Origin: Planctomycetia bacterium | Lineage (GTDB): Bacteria; Planctomycetota; Planctomycetia; Pirellulales; JALHLM01 | Assembly: GCA_034440135.1 (NCBI GenBank) | Contig: JAWXBP010000210.1 | Span: 1-44,953, forward strand | Length of the DNA: 44,953 bases | Direction of reading: 5' to 3' | Shown: piece by piece, positions 1 through 9,736 of the stretch | Layout of the letters: every line of letters begins with the position of its first letter | How positions within the stretch are numbered: the stretch's first letter is position 1 | Made by a program: the position numbers and the translations under genes | The notes under the pieces: model-generated | Told to the model about the DNA's origin: nothing | Databases searched by the model: none | Seen by the model: the letters and a program-made list of their open reading frames with translations, nothing else

Positions 1-672
1 GGGAAACGTCACGGCCCAAGGGAGATCGCAGGCGCCGCCGAAGCAACAACCTTGCATCAAGCAGCCGAGCCGCCCTAGGCCAGCGCCGAGCGCGCAACTG
101 GGGGCGATCAGGTCGGCCATTGCCAACGCCGGCAATTGATACTTGCGGCAAAACGCGAAGAGCGCGATCACACCGCCGATCAGCGAGCCGTATACGACGA
201 GCCCGCCTTCGTTGAACTTGACGACTTCCAGCAACGTCGCCTGCCAGGTGGGGCGGCTGAATTGCTGATCCCAATACTGCCAGACATAGAACAGCCGTGC
301 GCCTGACATCCCGCCGGCGAACAGCCAAAAGGCGAGGCTGTAGATGACCTCCACGTCCATCCGCAATTGCCACGCGCGGAAGATGGCGAGCGCCACAGCG
401 CTTACGACGGCCACCAGCAGCAGCGTCCCATAGCCGCGAATCGGCAGGCCAAGACCTGGTTCGACGATGGTCTTCGAAAAATAGATCGCCACGCCGACGA
501 GTGCGACCAGCAAGACGCCACTCTTGAGTTCCGCGGTTCTCCCCGCCCGCAACAGCCATACAGCCCAGACAATGGCGGCCACGGCCCAGACGCCCATCAA
601 CAGCCCCACGCCGAACACGGGAATCCCCGTGCCGGGAATCACGTCGGGAATGTAGAAGAGGGTGGAGTGCAT
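1..672 (-). CDS. lgt: Prolipoprotein diacylglyceryl transferase, partial (3' end beyond the window)
   Basis: The first 224 codons are present, starting at ATG 670-672 (complement) and running off the left edge. Lgt transfers diacylglycerol from phosphatidylglycerol to the lipobox cysteine of prolipoproteins in the inner membrane. Recognisable family segments are EGGLVVYGSLIGG around residues 161-173 and GRLGCLMQGCCFGG near residue 205, the Cys-rich version of the Lgt signature. Several hydrophobic stretches (for example about residues 17-42 and 75-95) fit the polytopic fold. The family is usually about 270-300 residues, so roughly 50-80 are missing because of the window edge, not a mutation. 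It lies 87 bases downstream of prfA on the same strand and could be co-transcribed with it. The identification is firm; operon membership is inference. Confidence 0.93.
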   Translation of the reverse strand, partial: MHSTLFYIPDVIPGTGIPVFGVGLLMGVWAVAAIVWAVWLLRAGRTAELKSGVLLVALVGVAIYFSKTIVEPGLGLPIRGYGTLLLVAVVSAVALAIFRAWQLRMDVEVIYSLAFWLFAGGMSGARLFYVWQYWDQQFSRPTWQATLLEVVKFNEGGLVVYGSLIGGVIALFAFCRKYQLPALAMADLIAPSCALGAGLGRLGCLMQGCCFGGACDLPWAVTFP

Positions 673-759
673 GGGAATTCAGAATGCAGAATGATGAATG
701 AACTGTTCAGTCGATGTGAGTCACCCCCTACAATTCATCATTCATCATTCGTCATTTTC

Positions 760-1833
760 TCACTCCTCCGTTCCCATCGCCTCGCGCTGCTGTTGCCGAT
801 CGTAGTCCATCAGCGCTTCGGTGACGGGTTGGATATTGCCCGCGAGGATGTTGTCCAACTTGTAGAGCGTGAAGTTGATGCGGTGATCGGTGATGCGGTT
901 TTCCGGGAAGTTGTACGTACGGATGCGCTGGCTGCGATCGCCGGAGCCCACCAGCGTCTTCCGGGTTTCCGCCCGTTTCTTCGCTTCCTCCTCGCGCTTC
1001 ATTTCATAGACGCGGCTTTTCAATACGCGGAGCGCCCTGGCGAGGTTTTTGTGCTGACTTTTTTCGTCTTGGCACTGCACGACAATGCCGGTCTCGAAGT
1101 GCGTCAGTCGCACGGCCGACGCGGTCTTGTTAACGTGCTGGCCGCCGGGACCGCTGGCGCAAAATAAGTCTTTGCGGTAATCGTCGGGTTTGATGTCCAC
1201 TTCGACGTCTTCCGGTTCCGCGAGCACCGCCACCGTCGCGGCCGAAGTGTGGATGCGTCCTTTGGTCTCGGTCTCCGGCACGCGTTGCACCCGGTGACCG
1301 CCGCTCTCGTACTGCAATTCGCGAAACACCCCTTCGCCTTCCAGGCCGAGGCAAATATCCTTGAAGCCGCCGAGTTCCGTGGGACTGGCATCCAGAATTT
1401 CCATCTTCCAGCCTTTGGCTTCCGCGTGGTGCTTGTACATCTCGTACAAGTCGCGCGCGAACAGCGCCGCTTCGTCGCCGCCGGTTCCGGCGCGGATTTC
1501 CATCACGCACTTGGTGCGATTGGCGTCCTCGCCACCGATCGTCAGATCGAGCAACTCATTCCAAAGGTGTTCGCGCTCTTCGCGTAGCCCAGGCAATTCA
1601 GCCTCGGCGAGATCGCGAAGATCCGAGTCGCCCCCTTCGATCATCTCGCGAGCTTCGGCGATCTGGTTGTTCAGGCTGCGAAAACGCCGATACTTGGCGC
1701 CCAGCTTGGCGATCGACCCGTGTTCCCGCGCGACCTGGGAATAGCGCGCGCCGACGGCCTGGATCTCCGGGTCGAGCAGCATCTGCTCCAACTCCTCGAA
1801 CCGCGCCAGCGTTTGATCAAGCTTTTCCCTCAT
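760..1833 (-). CDS. prfA: Peptide chain release factor 1
   Basis: A 357-residue class I release factor that ends translation at UAA and UAG by triggering hydrolysis of peptidyl-tRNA on the ribosome. The catalytic GGQ motif is at residues 230-232 inside [24 protein letters not shown] tripeptide at 186-188 occupies the PxT codon-recognition site of RF1, which separates it from RF2 (SPF). The length is close to the usual 355-360. The gene follows rpmE on the same strand, a common planctomycete arrangement, but the prmC methyltransferase that often follows prfA is replaced here by lgt. The gap to rpmE (1834-2264) contains an inverted repeat. Because a UGA codon inside the selenoprotein-like gene at 16056 is discussed elsewhere, note that RF1 does not read UGA; RF2 is not in this window. 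Confidence 0.97.
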   Translation of the reverse strand: MREKLDQTLARFEELEQMLLDPEIQAVGARYSQVAREHGSIAKLGAKYRRFRSLNNQIAEAREMIEGGDSDLRDLAEAELPGLREEREHLWNELLDLTIGGEDANRTKCVMEIRAGTGGDEAALFARDLYEMYKHHAEAKGWKMEILDASPTELGGFKDICLGLEGEGVFRELQYESGGHRVQRVPETETKGRIHTSAATVAVLAEPEDVEVDIKPDDYRKDLFCASGPGGQHVNKTASAVRLTHFETGIVVQCQDEKSQHKNLARALRVLKSRVYEMKREEEAKKRAETRKTLVGSGDRSQRIRTYNFPENRITDHRINFTLYKLDNILAGNIQPVTEALMDYDRQQQREAMGTEE

Positions 1834-2264
1834 GGAAGCACCAAGACTACAAGTGGGAACGGCAATTTATACGTGCAGCAGCGGAAAAAACCCACATCAA
1901 CCCGCGGCGCCCGCAACACTAGCCCGCCGCGCCAGCGAAGTGAAACGCGGCGGGTGCCTGGGGTAGGGGCTACCAAAGCGCGGTCGCCATGGTCCAACCG
2001 CTGGGGCTTCGCTGAATTTGTCAACAAATCGCCACGATACCCCAGTCGGTTGTTCGTGGTTACTTCCTATGTTCGCCCCAGCCCCAGGCACCCAGCGTTC
2101 TGAATCGATGTAGATTCCGAGGCGTGACAATGCCCTCGCGTCAAGCGACGTCGTCCGTCAACAAAAAAAGAACGAGGAACCCGGAAGGCAGCCGCCGGGC
2201 GAGCCTTCGTAGGCCCTGCTCCAGCGTTCCACGTTCCGAATTCCTCGTTCCGAGTTGAATCCCG
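1834..2264. other. Intergenic region between rpmE and prfA
   Basis: 431 bases without a gene I can support. The notable content is the 1952-2093 inverted repeat (entered separately) and a short complementary pair near the rpmE stop, AACGAGGAA at about 2169-2177 against TTCCTCGTT at about 2240-2248, which might act in termination. Small open frames crossing this region have no family features and look like by-products of the repeat. Confidence 0.5.
1952..2093. repeat. Inverted repeat, 19-base arms
   Basis: The left arm, 1952-1970, begins GGGTGCCTGGGG, and the right arm, 2075-2093, ends CCCCAGGCACCC; the two are complementary except at about one position. The roughly 100-base centre carries no obvious gene. 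The sequence type resembles the dispersed GC-rich palindromes common between planctomycete genes. Function is unknown; it may be a mobile palindromic repeat or an RNA hairpin. Confidence 0.7.
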
Positions 2265-2522
2265 CTAAGCGCCAGCTTCGCCGGCCGTTTCCGCCTTCTT
2301 GCCCTTCTTCAGGCTGGCATAACCGGCCCCGGCGAACTTGGTCTTGAACTTCTCGATGCGGCCCGCCGTGTCGACGTATTTGAGCTTGCCCGTGTAGAAC
2401 GGGTGGCAGGCATTGCAGATGTCGACGCGCAGCTCCGGAACGGTGCTCCGCGTGGTGAACGTGTTGCCGCAACCGCAACGGACCGCGGTCGCGACGTACT
2501 TGGGGTGAATCTTGTCCTTCAT
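2265..2522 (-). CDS. rpmE: 50S ribosomal protein L31, zinc-binding form
   Basis: An 85-residue protein of the large ribosomal subunit. It starts [10 protein letters not shown] and carries Cys16, Cys18, Cys36 and Cys39 (CGC...CNAC), the ligand set of the zinc-containing (C+) type of L31. The body [18 protein letters not shown] matches the family, and the lysine-rich tail of about 15 residues is a little longer than usual. I chose ATG 2520-2522 rather than the upstream ATG at 2660, because the family begins here and an AGGA-like site lies about ten bases upstream. It sits upstream of prfA. The zinc form implies that zinc supply matters for this protein; no second, zinc-free copy is in the window. 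Confidence 0.96.
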   Translation of the reverse strand: MKDKIHPKYVATAVRCGCGNTFTTRSTVPELRVDICNACHPFYTGKLKYVDTAGRIEKFKTKFAGAGYASLKKGKKAETAGEAGA

Positions 2523-2749
2523 AACTTCTGTCCTGCCAATGATTTCCAGCGAGAGGCGCCCGAAAATAGGGCAGCCTGGGAAGCTTGTTGAACCTTGAAT
2601 AGTATCGCCCTGAGGCGCTGGGAACAAGGGCGTCCGCCTGAGGCGAGGTCCCCAGGTCACCCTCGATTGTCACAGCGGCACCTCGCCGCTTGACCGGCGC
2701 ATCCGTTCCTATTCGCCGGACCAACGGTCTGGCCATCTGGGACCAACGC

Positions 2750-3756
2750 CTAAGTCTTACTCTCCGACATAAAAGGTCGCTCGAAAAAAAGGTAAAACGG
2801 CCAAGCCACCAATAGTGACGCCAAAGTACAGACAGTGACATTCAAGGCGACCCGCTGTGCTCCCGAGTTCGTAACGAGCCAGCGCTCTATCGGCCCACAA
2901 ACGAGCGTATGCGTAAGATAGAGACTGTAGGAGATTTGCCCACACCGTTTGAGCCATTTTAGCTGTGGCATCGCGTCAAGGCGCGCGTCCAGCGGATGCA
3001 AGGCAATCAAGACCCTCGACATCACACAACCAGCGCCAATTGCTTCATTGATCCGCCAAGCGTAAATGCCGCCAATCACGGAAGCGGCGACGCCGAGAAT
3101 GGCAACGGTTCGTTCCATCTTGGTACCGTGGAGCCAGTAAAAAGCAAAGCTGCCCGGCGCGAATGCGAGCCATGAACCTCGAATCATCAGGCCGGAAGCG
3201 TTAACGTAACCTTCATCTGTAGCCCACGCGGTGAGGCATGTTGTGGCGCAAATCACAATGACGCCGGCAAGAAAATATCGTGCCGGCACTAACAGTAGTA
3301 GGCCGCACGCCAAATAGAACTGAAGTTCATGCACCAGGGTCCACGCTTGCTGAACCAGCAATTCAGACGGTGGCCCGGCGAAATGCGGACACCACGACTC
3401 GGAGAGCGTCAGGTTTCCCAGCACGCTCCACAACGATGGGAACGGTTGCGGCATCCCATACTCCACGACGTAAGCGACGGCGGCCATGGCAAGGGCAATC
3501 CAATAGGGGCCGTAAATTCGTTTCGCCCGGCGTCGCATGAATTCTGTCGGACCTTGATGTCTTGCCCTGGCTACCGTCGCGGCCGCTGTGACGCAATAGC
3601 CCGAAATGCAAAAAAAATGCCGACGCCAATCCCTCCGAATTGCGGAGCAAAGCCGATCAACCGCCGCCAATCACCGCCTGTCGTTGCATGCGCGATGACC
3701 ACCATTAAGCAAGCCAAGCCTCGCCAATGATCGAGTGAGCGGTAACGGATGGACAT
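2750..3756 (-). pseudogene. Acyltransferase-3 (OafA/YrhL-type) membrane protein, split by a frameshift at an 8-base homopolymer
   Basis: Two overlapping frames together make a 335-residue acyltransferase-3 protein, the family of polytopic enzymes that O-acylate surface polysaccharides or lipids. The first frame starts MSIRYRSLDHWRGLACLMVV (ATG 3754-3756, complement) with the family's His in VVIAH, and reaches GVGIFF. The second frame continues CISGYCV, then RRRAKRIYGPYW and several membrane segments up to 2750. The junction is the run of eight T on the coding strand (A8 at 3610-3617). In the first frame a TAG stops translation about ten codons further on. One extra T, or a -1 slip on the run, would give IFFCISGY, the family's usual 'FFxISG' segment. 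It could be a true pseudogene, a sequencing error, a phase-variable gene or a slippage-expressed gene; the rest looks intact. Confidence 0.8.
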
Positions 3757-3996
3757 TTGTGAACAACCAGCTTTCAAAGTCAGCCAACCACGACCCTCGC
3801 GTGCAGACGACGGTTGAGACGAAGAACGTGCAATTTCAGGAAACCGGCATATTATCCGTTGTGATATCGATTGGAGCAATCGAAAACAGGCGTGGTTGAA
3901 TCCGAACTTGGCGTCCAACGCGGATATCTGGCATTCTTACCCAGGGAGTAGTGCCGTCGGAGCGCTATCGTGGCCGAATCCTGGATGGTTCGCCAT

Positions 3997-4455
3997 TCAA
4001 CCATCGAGCCGGCCCGGGGGAGTATCGCGCTGCCCGGACTCCAGAAATGCTGTCAACAGGATTTGCGCCGCAAGCTTGTCCAGCCGCTCCTTGCGGCGGG
4101 CTTTCGTCAGCTTCGCCCCGGCCAGCAATTGCTCCGCTTCCACTGTCGTAAAGCGCTCGTCGAAATAGACGACAGGTACGCCAGTCAAATCCCTTAGCCA
4201 GGCGCCAAACGTCTCGGCTTCGATCGACTTTTGGCTTTCGCGGCCGTTGTTGTGGACCGGCAGGCCGACGACGAACAGCGCAATTTGTTCCTCGCGGACC
4301 AGTTGCTTGAATCGCTCCGCGTCGCGAGCGGTATCGCGGCGTGTGTAGTTCTCCAGCGGGCTGGCGATCGTGCGACGGGAATCCGTGACGGCGATGCCGA
4401 TGCGCACCGTGCCGTAGTCGATCGCGGCGATTCGGCCTATTTCAGGGATGTCCAT
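3997..4455 (-). CDS. yqgF: YqgF/RuvX family putative Holliday-junction-resolvase-like nuclease
   Basis: A 152-residue RNase-H-like fold protein. Family members act in pre-16S rRNA 5'-end processing and were first proposed as Holliday junction resolvases. The motifs are AIDYGTVRIGIAVTD with Asp13, FVVGLPVHNNG at 61-71, FDERFTT with Asp99/Glu100, and ERLDKLAAQILL with Asp126, which together supply the acidic active site. The length is typical (about 140-155). The start at 4455 is the natural one, giving a short lead before the first strand. It is transcribed away from the diguanylate cyclase gene, with a shared upstream region at 4456-4611. About 240 bases (3757-3996) separate it from the acyltransferase. 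Confidence 0.92.
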   Translation of the reverse strand: MDIPEIGRIAAIDYGTVRIGIAVTDSRRTIASPLENYTRRDTARDAERFKQLVREEQIALFVVGLPVHNNGRESQKSIEAETFGAWLRDLTGVPVVYFDERFTTVEAEQLLAGAKLTKARRKERLDKLAAQILLTAFLESGQRDTPPGRLDG

Positions 4456-4611
4456 GAGCTATTTTTGACCATTGCCAAGCGTGCATCGCCATGAAATCGG
4501 CCGCCGTGGGCGCGAATTGTGACGGATTTGACAAACCTGACGGGCGACCTAGGGTCTCCACAGGTAGTTTACCGCATCCCGCGTCCCGTACGCACCCGGG
4601 AATCATCGCCC

Positions 4612-5613
4612 ATGTTATCCTCGCAAGTCTCCCTGTTTTGGGTCGCCGTGGTGTTCACGGGCGTGAGCGTCGCCCAGTTGGCTTTGGCCTTCATCGTCGG
4701 CTGCTGGTACGGCGAGAAAGTCCGCGGCCGCCGCAAAATGGCGCAGGAATACGACGCGGCGGCGCAAGCCTTGTTGCGCCTGCACGACTGGACGACCAAC
4801 GTCGGTGACAGTGTCGGCGCCCACCAGGCGGAGGTCGAGGCCAGCAATACGCGGTTGCAGGCCGCGCTGGAAACCAACAACGACGGCTGGGAAAATCTGG
4901 CCGTCGGCATCGTACAGCAAATCGTCGACGCAAATCAAAAGTTGCAACAGCAACTAGCGGTCGCGGAGAAGAAGCTGAACGAGCAGGCCGAGGCGATTCG
5001 GATGCACGCCACCGAGGCTCGCACCGATCCATTGACCGGCCTGCCGAATCGCCGTGCGCTCGATGACGAGTTGCAGCGCCGCGCCTCGGAATGGCGGCGC
5101 AAGCAAACGCCGTTCTCGGTGTCACTGGTGGACATCGACCACTTCAAACGCTGCAACGATCAGTATGGCCACACGGCCGGAGACGAAGCGCTGCGCCGTG
5201 TGGCGCGCGTGATCCGCGGCACGTTGAGTGAAATGGATTTCGCGGCTCGCTTCGGCGGCGAGGAGTTCGCCATCGTACATCCGGCCACGACGCTCGACGA
5301 AGCCCAGGCGGCTTCCGAACGCGTCCGGCAAGCGGTTCAAGAACACGCGTTCGAGGTGAACGGCCAACGTCTCGCACTGACGGTGAGCGCCGGCGCCGCG
5401 CAAGCGAAAGTCCAAGAAGAACCAACTGCCTTGGTTGCGCGCGCCGACGAAGCGCTTTATGCCGCGAAGTCAGCCGCCCGTAACCGCGTGCGCGTGCATT
5501 ACGGTGACAGCCTCGGTCCCGACAGCGGTGAAGCTGAACCGCCGCGCGGCGGCAACCTGGACGAAGTTTGCGGCGAGCTGCAACGCCGACTGCAAGAAGT
5601 GGCGGCCGGCTAG
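4612..5613 (+). CDS. Membrane-anchored GGDEF diguanylate cyclase
   Basis: A 333-residue protein that should make cyclic di-GMP from two GTP. A transmembrane segment lies at about residues 9-32, followed by an Ala/Gln/Glu-rich, probably coiled-coil stretch to about 135, and then the GGDEF domain (TDPLTGLPNRRAL from 138, VDIDHFKRCND at 173-183, active site GGEEF at 215-219). The position of the RxxD inhibitory site, five residues before GGEEF, reads SEMD, so product inhibition through the classical I-site is probably absent. I prefer the ATG at 4612 over one at 4519, because it places the membrane helix at the N-terminus and the 31 extra residues look non-protein-like. No sensor domain besides the membrane/coil part is evident. 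It converges on the MMPL gene with 44 bases between them. Confidence 0.92.
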   Translation: MLSSQVSLFWVAVVFTGVSVAQLALAFIVGCWYGEKVRGRRKMAQEYDAAAQALLRLHDWTTNVGDSVGAHQAEVEASNTRLQAALETNNDGWENLAVGIVQQIVDANQKLQQQLAVAEKKLNEQAEAIRMHATEARTDPLTGLPNRRALDDELQRRASEWRRKQTPFSVSLVDIDHFKRCNDQYGHTAGDEALRRVARVIRGTLSEMDFAARFGGEEFAIVHPATTLDEAQAASERVRQAVQEHAFEVNGQRLALTVSAGAAQAKVQEEPTALVARADEALYAAKSAARNRVRVHYGDSLGPDSGEAEPPRGGNLDEVCGELQRRLQEVAAG

Positions 5614-5657
5614 CCCGATTGGCTTATCAAGGAGTAATAAGAATCCGCCACGGCGCT

Positions 5658-8378
5658 TCAACGGCGTTCGACCGTGGGTCGCGGGCGCGTGCGGCCGTGC
5701 GGAGTCGGCGGGGATTCTTCATGCGGCGGTGAGAATTCCAGTTCGATCTCTTCGCCTGGGCCGGTTTCTTGGTCGTCGCCACGCCAACGGTGATAAATCG
5801 CGAGGAATGCGGGCACGAGCACCGGGCGAACGAAGAAGGTGTCGAGCGCGACGCCCATCGAAAGGGCGAGGCCCAATTCAATCATGCCGCGCAGGCTGCC
5901 GATCATCATTGCCGCGAAGGTGCCGGCCATGATGATGCCGCAACTGGAAATGATGCCGCCGGTGGAAGCCGCGGCGCGGCGCAGCCCTTCCATCGGCCCG
6001 TGCTTGGCCTGCTCCTCGAAGACCCGGCTCACCAGGTAAATGTTGTAGTCCTCGCCGATAGCGACCAGGATCACAAACAAGAACAGCGGGACTTTCCAGT
6101 CCAGACCGTCGAACGTCGGCCCCCAGAGCCAGGAGAAGATCAGCTCGGTGGCGCCGATCGTGACGAAGTAGCTATAAAGCACGGTGAGAATCAGGTACGC
6201 GCAGATCCAAGGATTCCTGAGCACGACGATCATCGCGGCCACGACGGCGATTACGACGAGACGCTGAATCAACGAACGGTCGCTTTCGGTCACGGAGGCG
6301 AGATCGCGCGTGGCGGAAGTCGTCCCGCCGAAGGAAAACTTTGCGCCGTACCAAAGTGAATGCTCGTCGGCGGAGAGTTGCGCGCACCATGCTTCGAGAT
6401 GCGTGAGATACTCGCGGCTCTCCCGCTTGAAGGGGCTCTTCGTCAGCGCCACGTCGAACCGCGCTACGCGTCCGGCCAGTTCGCCCGACTTCGCGACATA
6501 GGTGGCTTGCACGCGTGGACTACGCAACGCGAGCGCCTTGCGCCGGCCGGTCGGTGAGAGCAATCCGGCTGGCGTGCCGGGCCAGTCGCCGAGCGGCTCG
6601 GCGAGACTTTGCACGCTGGTTACATCGACAATGGATTGTCCGTCGCGCTCCAGATAGACGTCGTATAGATCCTTGGTCAGCAATTGGATCATCGCCTTGC
6701 CGTCGTCGGCGTCGAAGATGGCGCGTTGATCGAACTTCTGCGCGCGGACTTCATCGTCCGAGAGGCGTCGAATCGCCGCGGCGTAAATATCGTGACGGCC
6801 GTAGGCGTGAACCAAGCGCTCGTCGTCGAGTTTTGTCAGCGGCTCGCCGAGAAACACATCGCGAGCGCCCTCCGGGGCGCTGGCCACTTCGGCCAACGTC
6901 AATTCGTGCCAACCATCCTGGCGGCGGCGCAGTTGCCTGGTTGCGTCGAGCGTGACGACGCTCGGCGTTGCTTGCTCGGCCAGCATCACGATCGGACCGG
7001 TATCGCCGGGCGGATAGTAGCGCATGATCTGTTCGGTGCCGCGCACGCTGGCGCGGTCGGCGGGCAGCTCGCCCAGCATGTCATAGGTGACTTCCACTTC
7101 GCGACCGGCCCAGGCCAGCGGCGCAAACAACAGAACGCTGGTCACCAGGATCAAGCCGGGTCGCGCCACCAGCAGATTGCTGACGCGCTCCCAGAAGGTG
7201 CTCATTAACGAACGTCGCTCCGGCCAGGCGGCGCTCGCGCCGCGCCCTTTGACGTGGATCTTGGCGGGCCAGAACACGCGCGGGCCGAACAGGCGAAGCA
7301 ACGCCGGCGCCAGCGACAGGCAGGCCAGCAAGGTCACGGTAAGGCACAGGCCGATCACCGGCCCGCTGTTGCGATACTTGCCGAAATCGGCGAAGAACAT
7401 CGTGCCCAGGCCGAGAATCGTCGTCAGCGCGCTGCCGACGAGGGCCTCGCCCACAAACCCGAGCGCCCGGCCGCTGGCGGCCTGGGCATGCCGGCCGGTT
7501 TCCAACTCTTCGCGATACCGCGCGATCAAGAACAAACAAAAGTCGGTGCCGGAGCCGAACAGAATCGTGATGATGAAAATCTTCGTCGTCTTGAAGACCT
7601 TGAGATCGAACCATTCCCAGCCGGGCTGAAATTGTACCTGCGTCAACAGCGCCACGAGGTCCATCGCCACGGAGACGGAGATGGTGATCGTGCCCAGCGG
7701 AATCAACATCAACAGCGGCGCGCGATAGACGATCAGCAGGATCACGCAGATCAGCACGAACGTCATGATCTCGGTCTTCTGCACGCTCTCCAGCGCCGCG
7801 GCGAGCATATCGCCGCCAATCGCGGCGGAGCCGGAGACGCCGAATGCCAGTCCTTTGGGGACCTCTTCGCCGCGACGAAACTCGGCGATGATCCGCTGCA
7901 CGTTCTCCAATAACTGAATGTTGGCAGTGGCCATGAACTCGTTGCGCACGTGCAGCACAATCAGCGCGGCCTGGCCGGGCGGTTTGCCATCTTCGGATAA
8001 CGGGCTGACGAGCTTGTAGCCCACCACCGGGTCGGCGGGGCTCCAGACCTCGCTAACCGGCTTCGCTTCGCCTTTGAGCGTTTCGAGCTTGACGCGCAGC
8101 GCTTCGGCCGCAGCCAGGTCAGCGTCTTCCAGCGGCGCATCCGCGCGTTCGATCACGACGACCAGTCGGCTGCGCGAATCGCGCCCCTCAAACGCCGTGG
8201 AGAGCAGATTCTCCGCCCTGACGCTGCTGACTTCCGCCGGAAGGTAGGCCAGGTCGCCATCGTGCGTGACATCGTCCCACGAGGGCGCAATGACCTTCAG
8301 CGCAAGCGCGACGACGGCCCAGCCGAACAGGATCGTGAGCGGGCGTCGAGAAATCCAAGCGCCGAGCGCGGCGAACAT
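5658..8378 (-). CDS. MMPL/RND-superfamily lipid or small-molecule exporter
   Basis: A 906-residue inner-membrane protein with the duplicated MMPL layout. It has an N-terminal helix (about residues 8-30), a large periplasmic loop, a cluster of five or so membrane helices (about 200-380), a second loop, and a second cluster near the C-terminus (about 690-860). Segments such as GSGTDFCLFLIARYREE and ILVAIGEDYNIYLVSRVFEE match the conserved helix-loop boundaries (G-x-D-Y/F-x-L-F/Y) of MMPL proteins. These use proton flow to move lipids or hydrophobic molecules. The C-terminal tail is rich in Glu and Pro. The start MFAALGAWISRRP at 8378 fits the family; an in-frame ATG 47 codons upstream adds residues without family character. 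The DUF1207 gene lies upstream on the same strand, 251 bases away. The substrate cannot be told from sequence. Confidence 0.9.
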   Translation of the reverse strand: MFAALGAWISRRPLTILFGWAVVALALKVIAPSWDDVTHDGDLAYLPAEVSSVRAENLLSTAFEGRDSRSRLVVVIERADAPLEDADLAAAEALRVKLETLKGEAKPVSEVWSPADPVVGYKLVSPLSEDGKPPGQAALIVLHVRNEFMATANIQLLENVQRIIAEFRRGEEVPKGLAFGVSGSAAIGGDMLAAALESVQKTEIMTFVLICVILLIVYRAPLLMLIPLGTITISVSVAMDLVALLTQVQFQPGWEWFDLKVFKTTKIFIITILFGSGTDFCLFLIARYREELETGRHAQAASGRALGFVGEALVGSALTTILGLGTMFFADFGKYRNSGPVIGLCLTVTLLACLSLAPALLRLFGPRVFWPAKIHVKGRGASAAWPERRSLMSTFWERVSNLLVARPGLILVTSVLLFAPLAWAGREVEVTYDMLGELPADRASVRGTEQIMRYYPPGDTGPIVMLAEQATPSVVTLDATRQLRRRQDGWHELTLAEVASAPEGARDVFLGEPLTKLDDERLVHAYGRHDIYAAAIRRLSDDEVRAQKFDQRAIFDADDGKAMIQLLTKDLYDVYLERDGQSIVDVTSVQSLAEPLGDWPGTPAGLLSPTGRRKALALRSPRVQATYVAKSGELAGRVARFDVALTKSPFKRESREYLTHLEAWCAQLSADEHSLWYGAKFSFGGTTSATRDLASVTESDRSLIQRLVVIAVVAAMIVVLRNPWICAYLILTVLYSYFVTIGATELIFSWLWGPTFDGLDWKVPLFLFVILVAIGEDYNIYLVSRVFEEQAKHGPMEGLRRAAASTGGIISSCGIIMAGTFAAMMIGSLRGMIELGLALSMGVALDTFFVRPVLVPAFLAIYHRWRGDDQETGPGEEIELEFSPPHEESPPTPHGRTRPRPTVERR

Positions 8379-8629
8379 GCGGGGCGAACCAAGGGCGATC
8401 GCGGTCGGCGCAGCCGCGAGGCAGTGCCGGCGCCGCGTGATTAAGCCCTTGATGGTAACCCGGTGACCGAGCCAAGCCAAGCATTCATCAGGCGGCGCAA
8501 ACCCGGGAAGTCGCCGCAAACTCGGCGCAGATTACGCAGTGTCCGCGCGAGTGTCGGCCAATTTCCGGACAATCCGGCAAATTAATGAACGTTAATGTTC
8601 GGCAGGCAAGGGCTACTTCACCCATTCGT

Positions 8630-9736
8630 TTAGTAGTCGTACCAAAGCCCGAACCCTAGGCGTTCCTCGGTGTTTGCGTAGAACTCGAATTGCTCGGTCT
8701 TGCCGTTGGAATACTCGCCGCCGATCCGCAGCAGACGGCGATTGTGCTGCCCGCGCCATTGCCAGCCTGCCTGAGCGGTGAGGTTACCGCCAAAATCGAA
8801 CTCTTCGCGCAGATAGCCGTTCACGGCCAGGAACGGCGCGCCACGAAATCCGGTGAAATGCGCGGGGCTGTACTCGGCGCCGACCTGCAGCTCGATCGGG
8901 TCGGCGCCGCCCGAGGTGTAAAAGGCATAACCGACCTCGCCGTAGAGGCGCACGTCGTCGGTTACATAGTACGCGTTGCCCCAGACGATCGCGTCGCGAA
9001 CGTAATTGATCCGCACGAACGTGGGATTCTTCAATAGGTATTCATCGCCAATGTGCGAGCTGAGGTGATAGTAGGAAATCTTCGTTTCATACCGGCCGAC
9101 TGAGTACGTCAACGGCAGGCCGAAACGAAAATCGGCCGAAACCAGATCGCGATCCTCTTCCGGATTCAATCGCGGAAACGCGGCCCCTTCGGCGTCGAGC
9201 TGCCAGCCTTGGGGGCGAATGTCATCGCTGTGTGTCGTGCCATATCGCACGATGCCGACGCGGCCGCCGAGCGTGATATCCCAAATCCAGCCAAGTTTGT
9301 CGTCATGCGCCCAGACGCTGCGAAACCGCGATTCCTTCGGTCCGGCGAGATAACTGCGATAGATCAAGCCATTCGGCAGCAGTGTCCAATCCCACGGCTC
9401 TTGATACCCGCCGGTGTAGCCGTTGCTGGGCACGAAGAAATCGTTCTGCTGGCCGTTCCAAACCGCTTCGCCTTCCTCGGGCACCCATTCGATTTGCGGA
9501 TCGTCCGTCGGCGTCCAATAGGGACCGGCGCCTTCGTTCGGCCCGATATAGATCGGCTCGCCCACGATCGTCTCGCGCGCGGCGCTGCCGCGCGGTCTGG
9601 GCGTATTGATCGTTTCCTGTCCAGTGCCAGTGGCATTCCCGGCGAGGAGCACGACGAGCGTCAACAGCGCACGTCGCCATGCGCGAGCGCCCGACCGGCG
9701 CGATTGCGTGGTTCGAATTGGATCGGCCGACTCCAT
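8630..9736 (-). CDS. DUF1207 family putative outer-membrane protein
   Basis: A 368-residue protein with a basic N-terminal region followed by a hydrophobic segment (ALLTLVVLLAGNATGTG, about 24-40), i.e. an export signal. The mature part contains LPNGLIYRSYLAGPKESRFR near residue 121-140, the hallmark of DUF1207 proteins, which are frequent in planctomycetes. The rest alternates aromatic and polar residues in short strands (for example VRLYGEVGYAFYTSGG) and ends in ...GFGLWYDY, with an aromatic C-terminus as in outer-membrane beta-barrels. Function is unknown; I infer an outer-membrane barrel of unknown cargo. It lies upstream of the MMPL exporter on the same strand, so the two might serve one export route, but that is only position-based. 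It is divergent from the amidase gene across 135 bases. Confidence 0.85.
   Translation of the reverse strand: MESADPIRTTQSRRSGARAWRRALLTLVVLLAGNATGTGQETINTPRPRGSAARETIVGEPIYIGPNEGAGPYWTPTDDPQIEWVPEEGEAVWNGQQNDFFVPSNGYTGGYQEPWDWTLLPNGLIYRSYLAGPKESRFRSVWAHDDKLGWIWDITLGGRVGIVRYGTTHSDDIRPQGWQLDAEGAAFPRLNPEEDRDLVSADFRFGLPLTYSVGRYETKISYYHLSSHIGDEYLLKNPTFVRINYVRDAIVWGNAYYVTDDVRLYGEVGYAFYTSGGADPIELQVGAEYSPAHFTGFRGAPFLAVNGYLREEFDFGGNLTAQAGWQWRGQHNRRLLRIGGEYSNGKTEQFEFYANTEERLGFGLWYDY

Noticed and set aside
367-1167. 266-residue open frame on the plus strand
   Set aside because: It is the antisense of lgt and prfA, both of which have clear family motifs.
2158-2841. 227-residue open frame on the minus strand across rpmE
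   Set aside because: It overlaps rpmE in another frame and has no family features.
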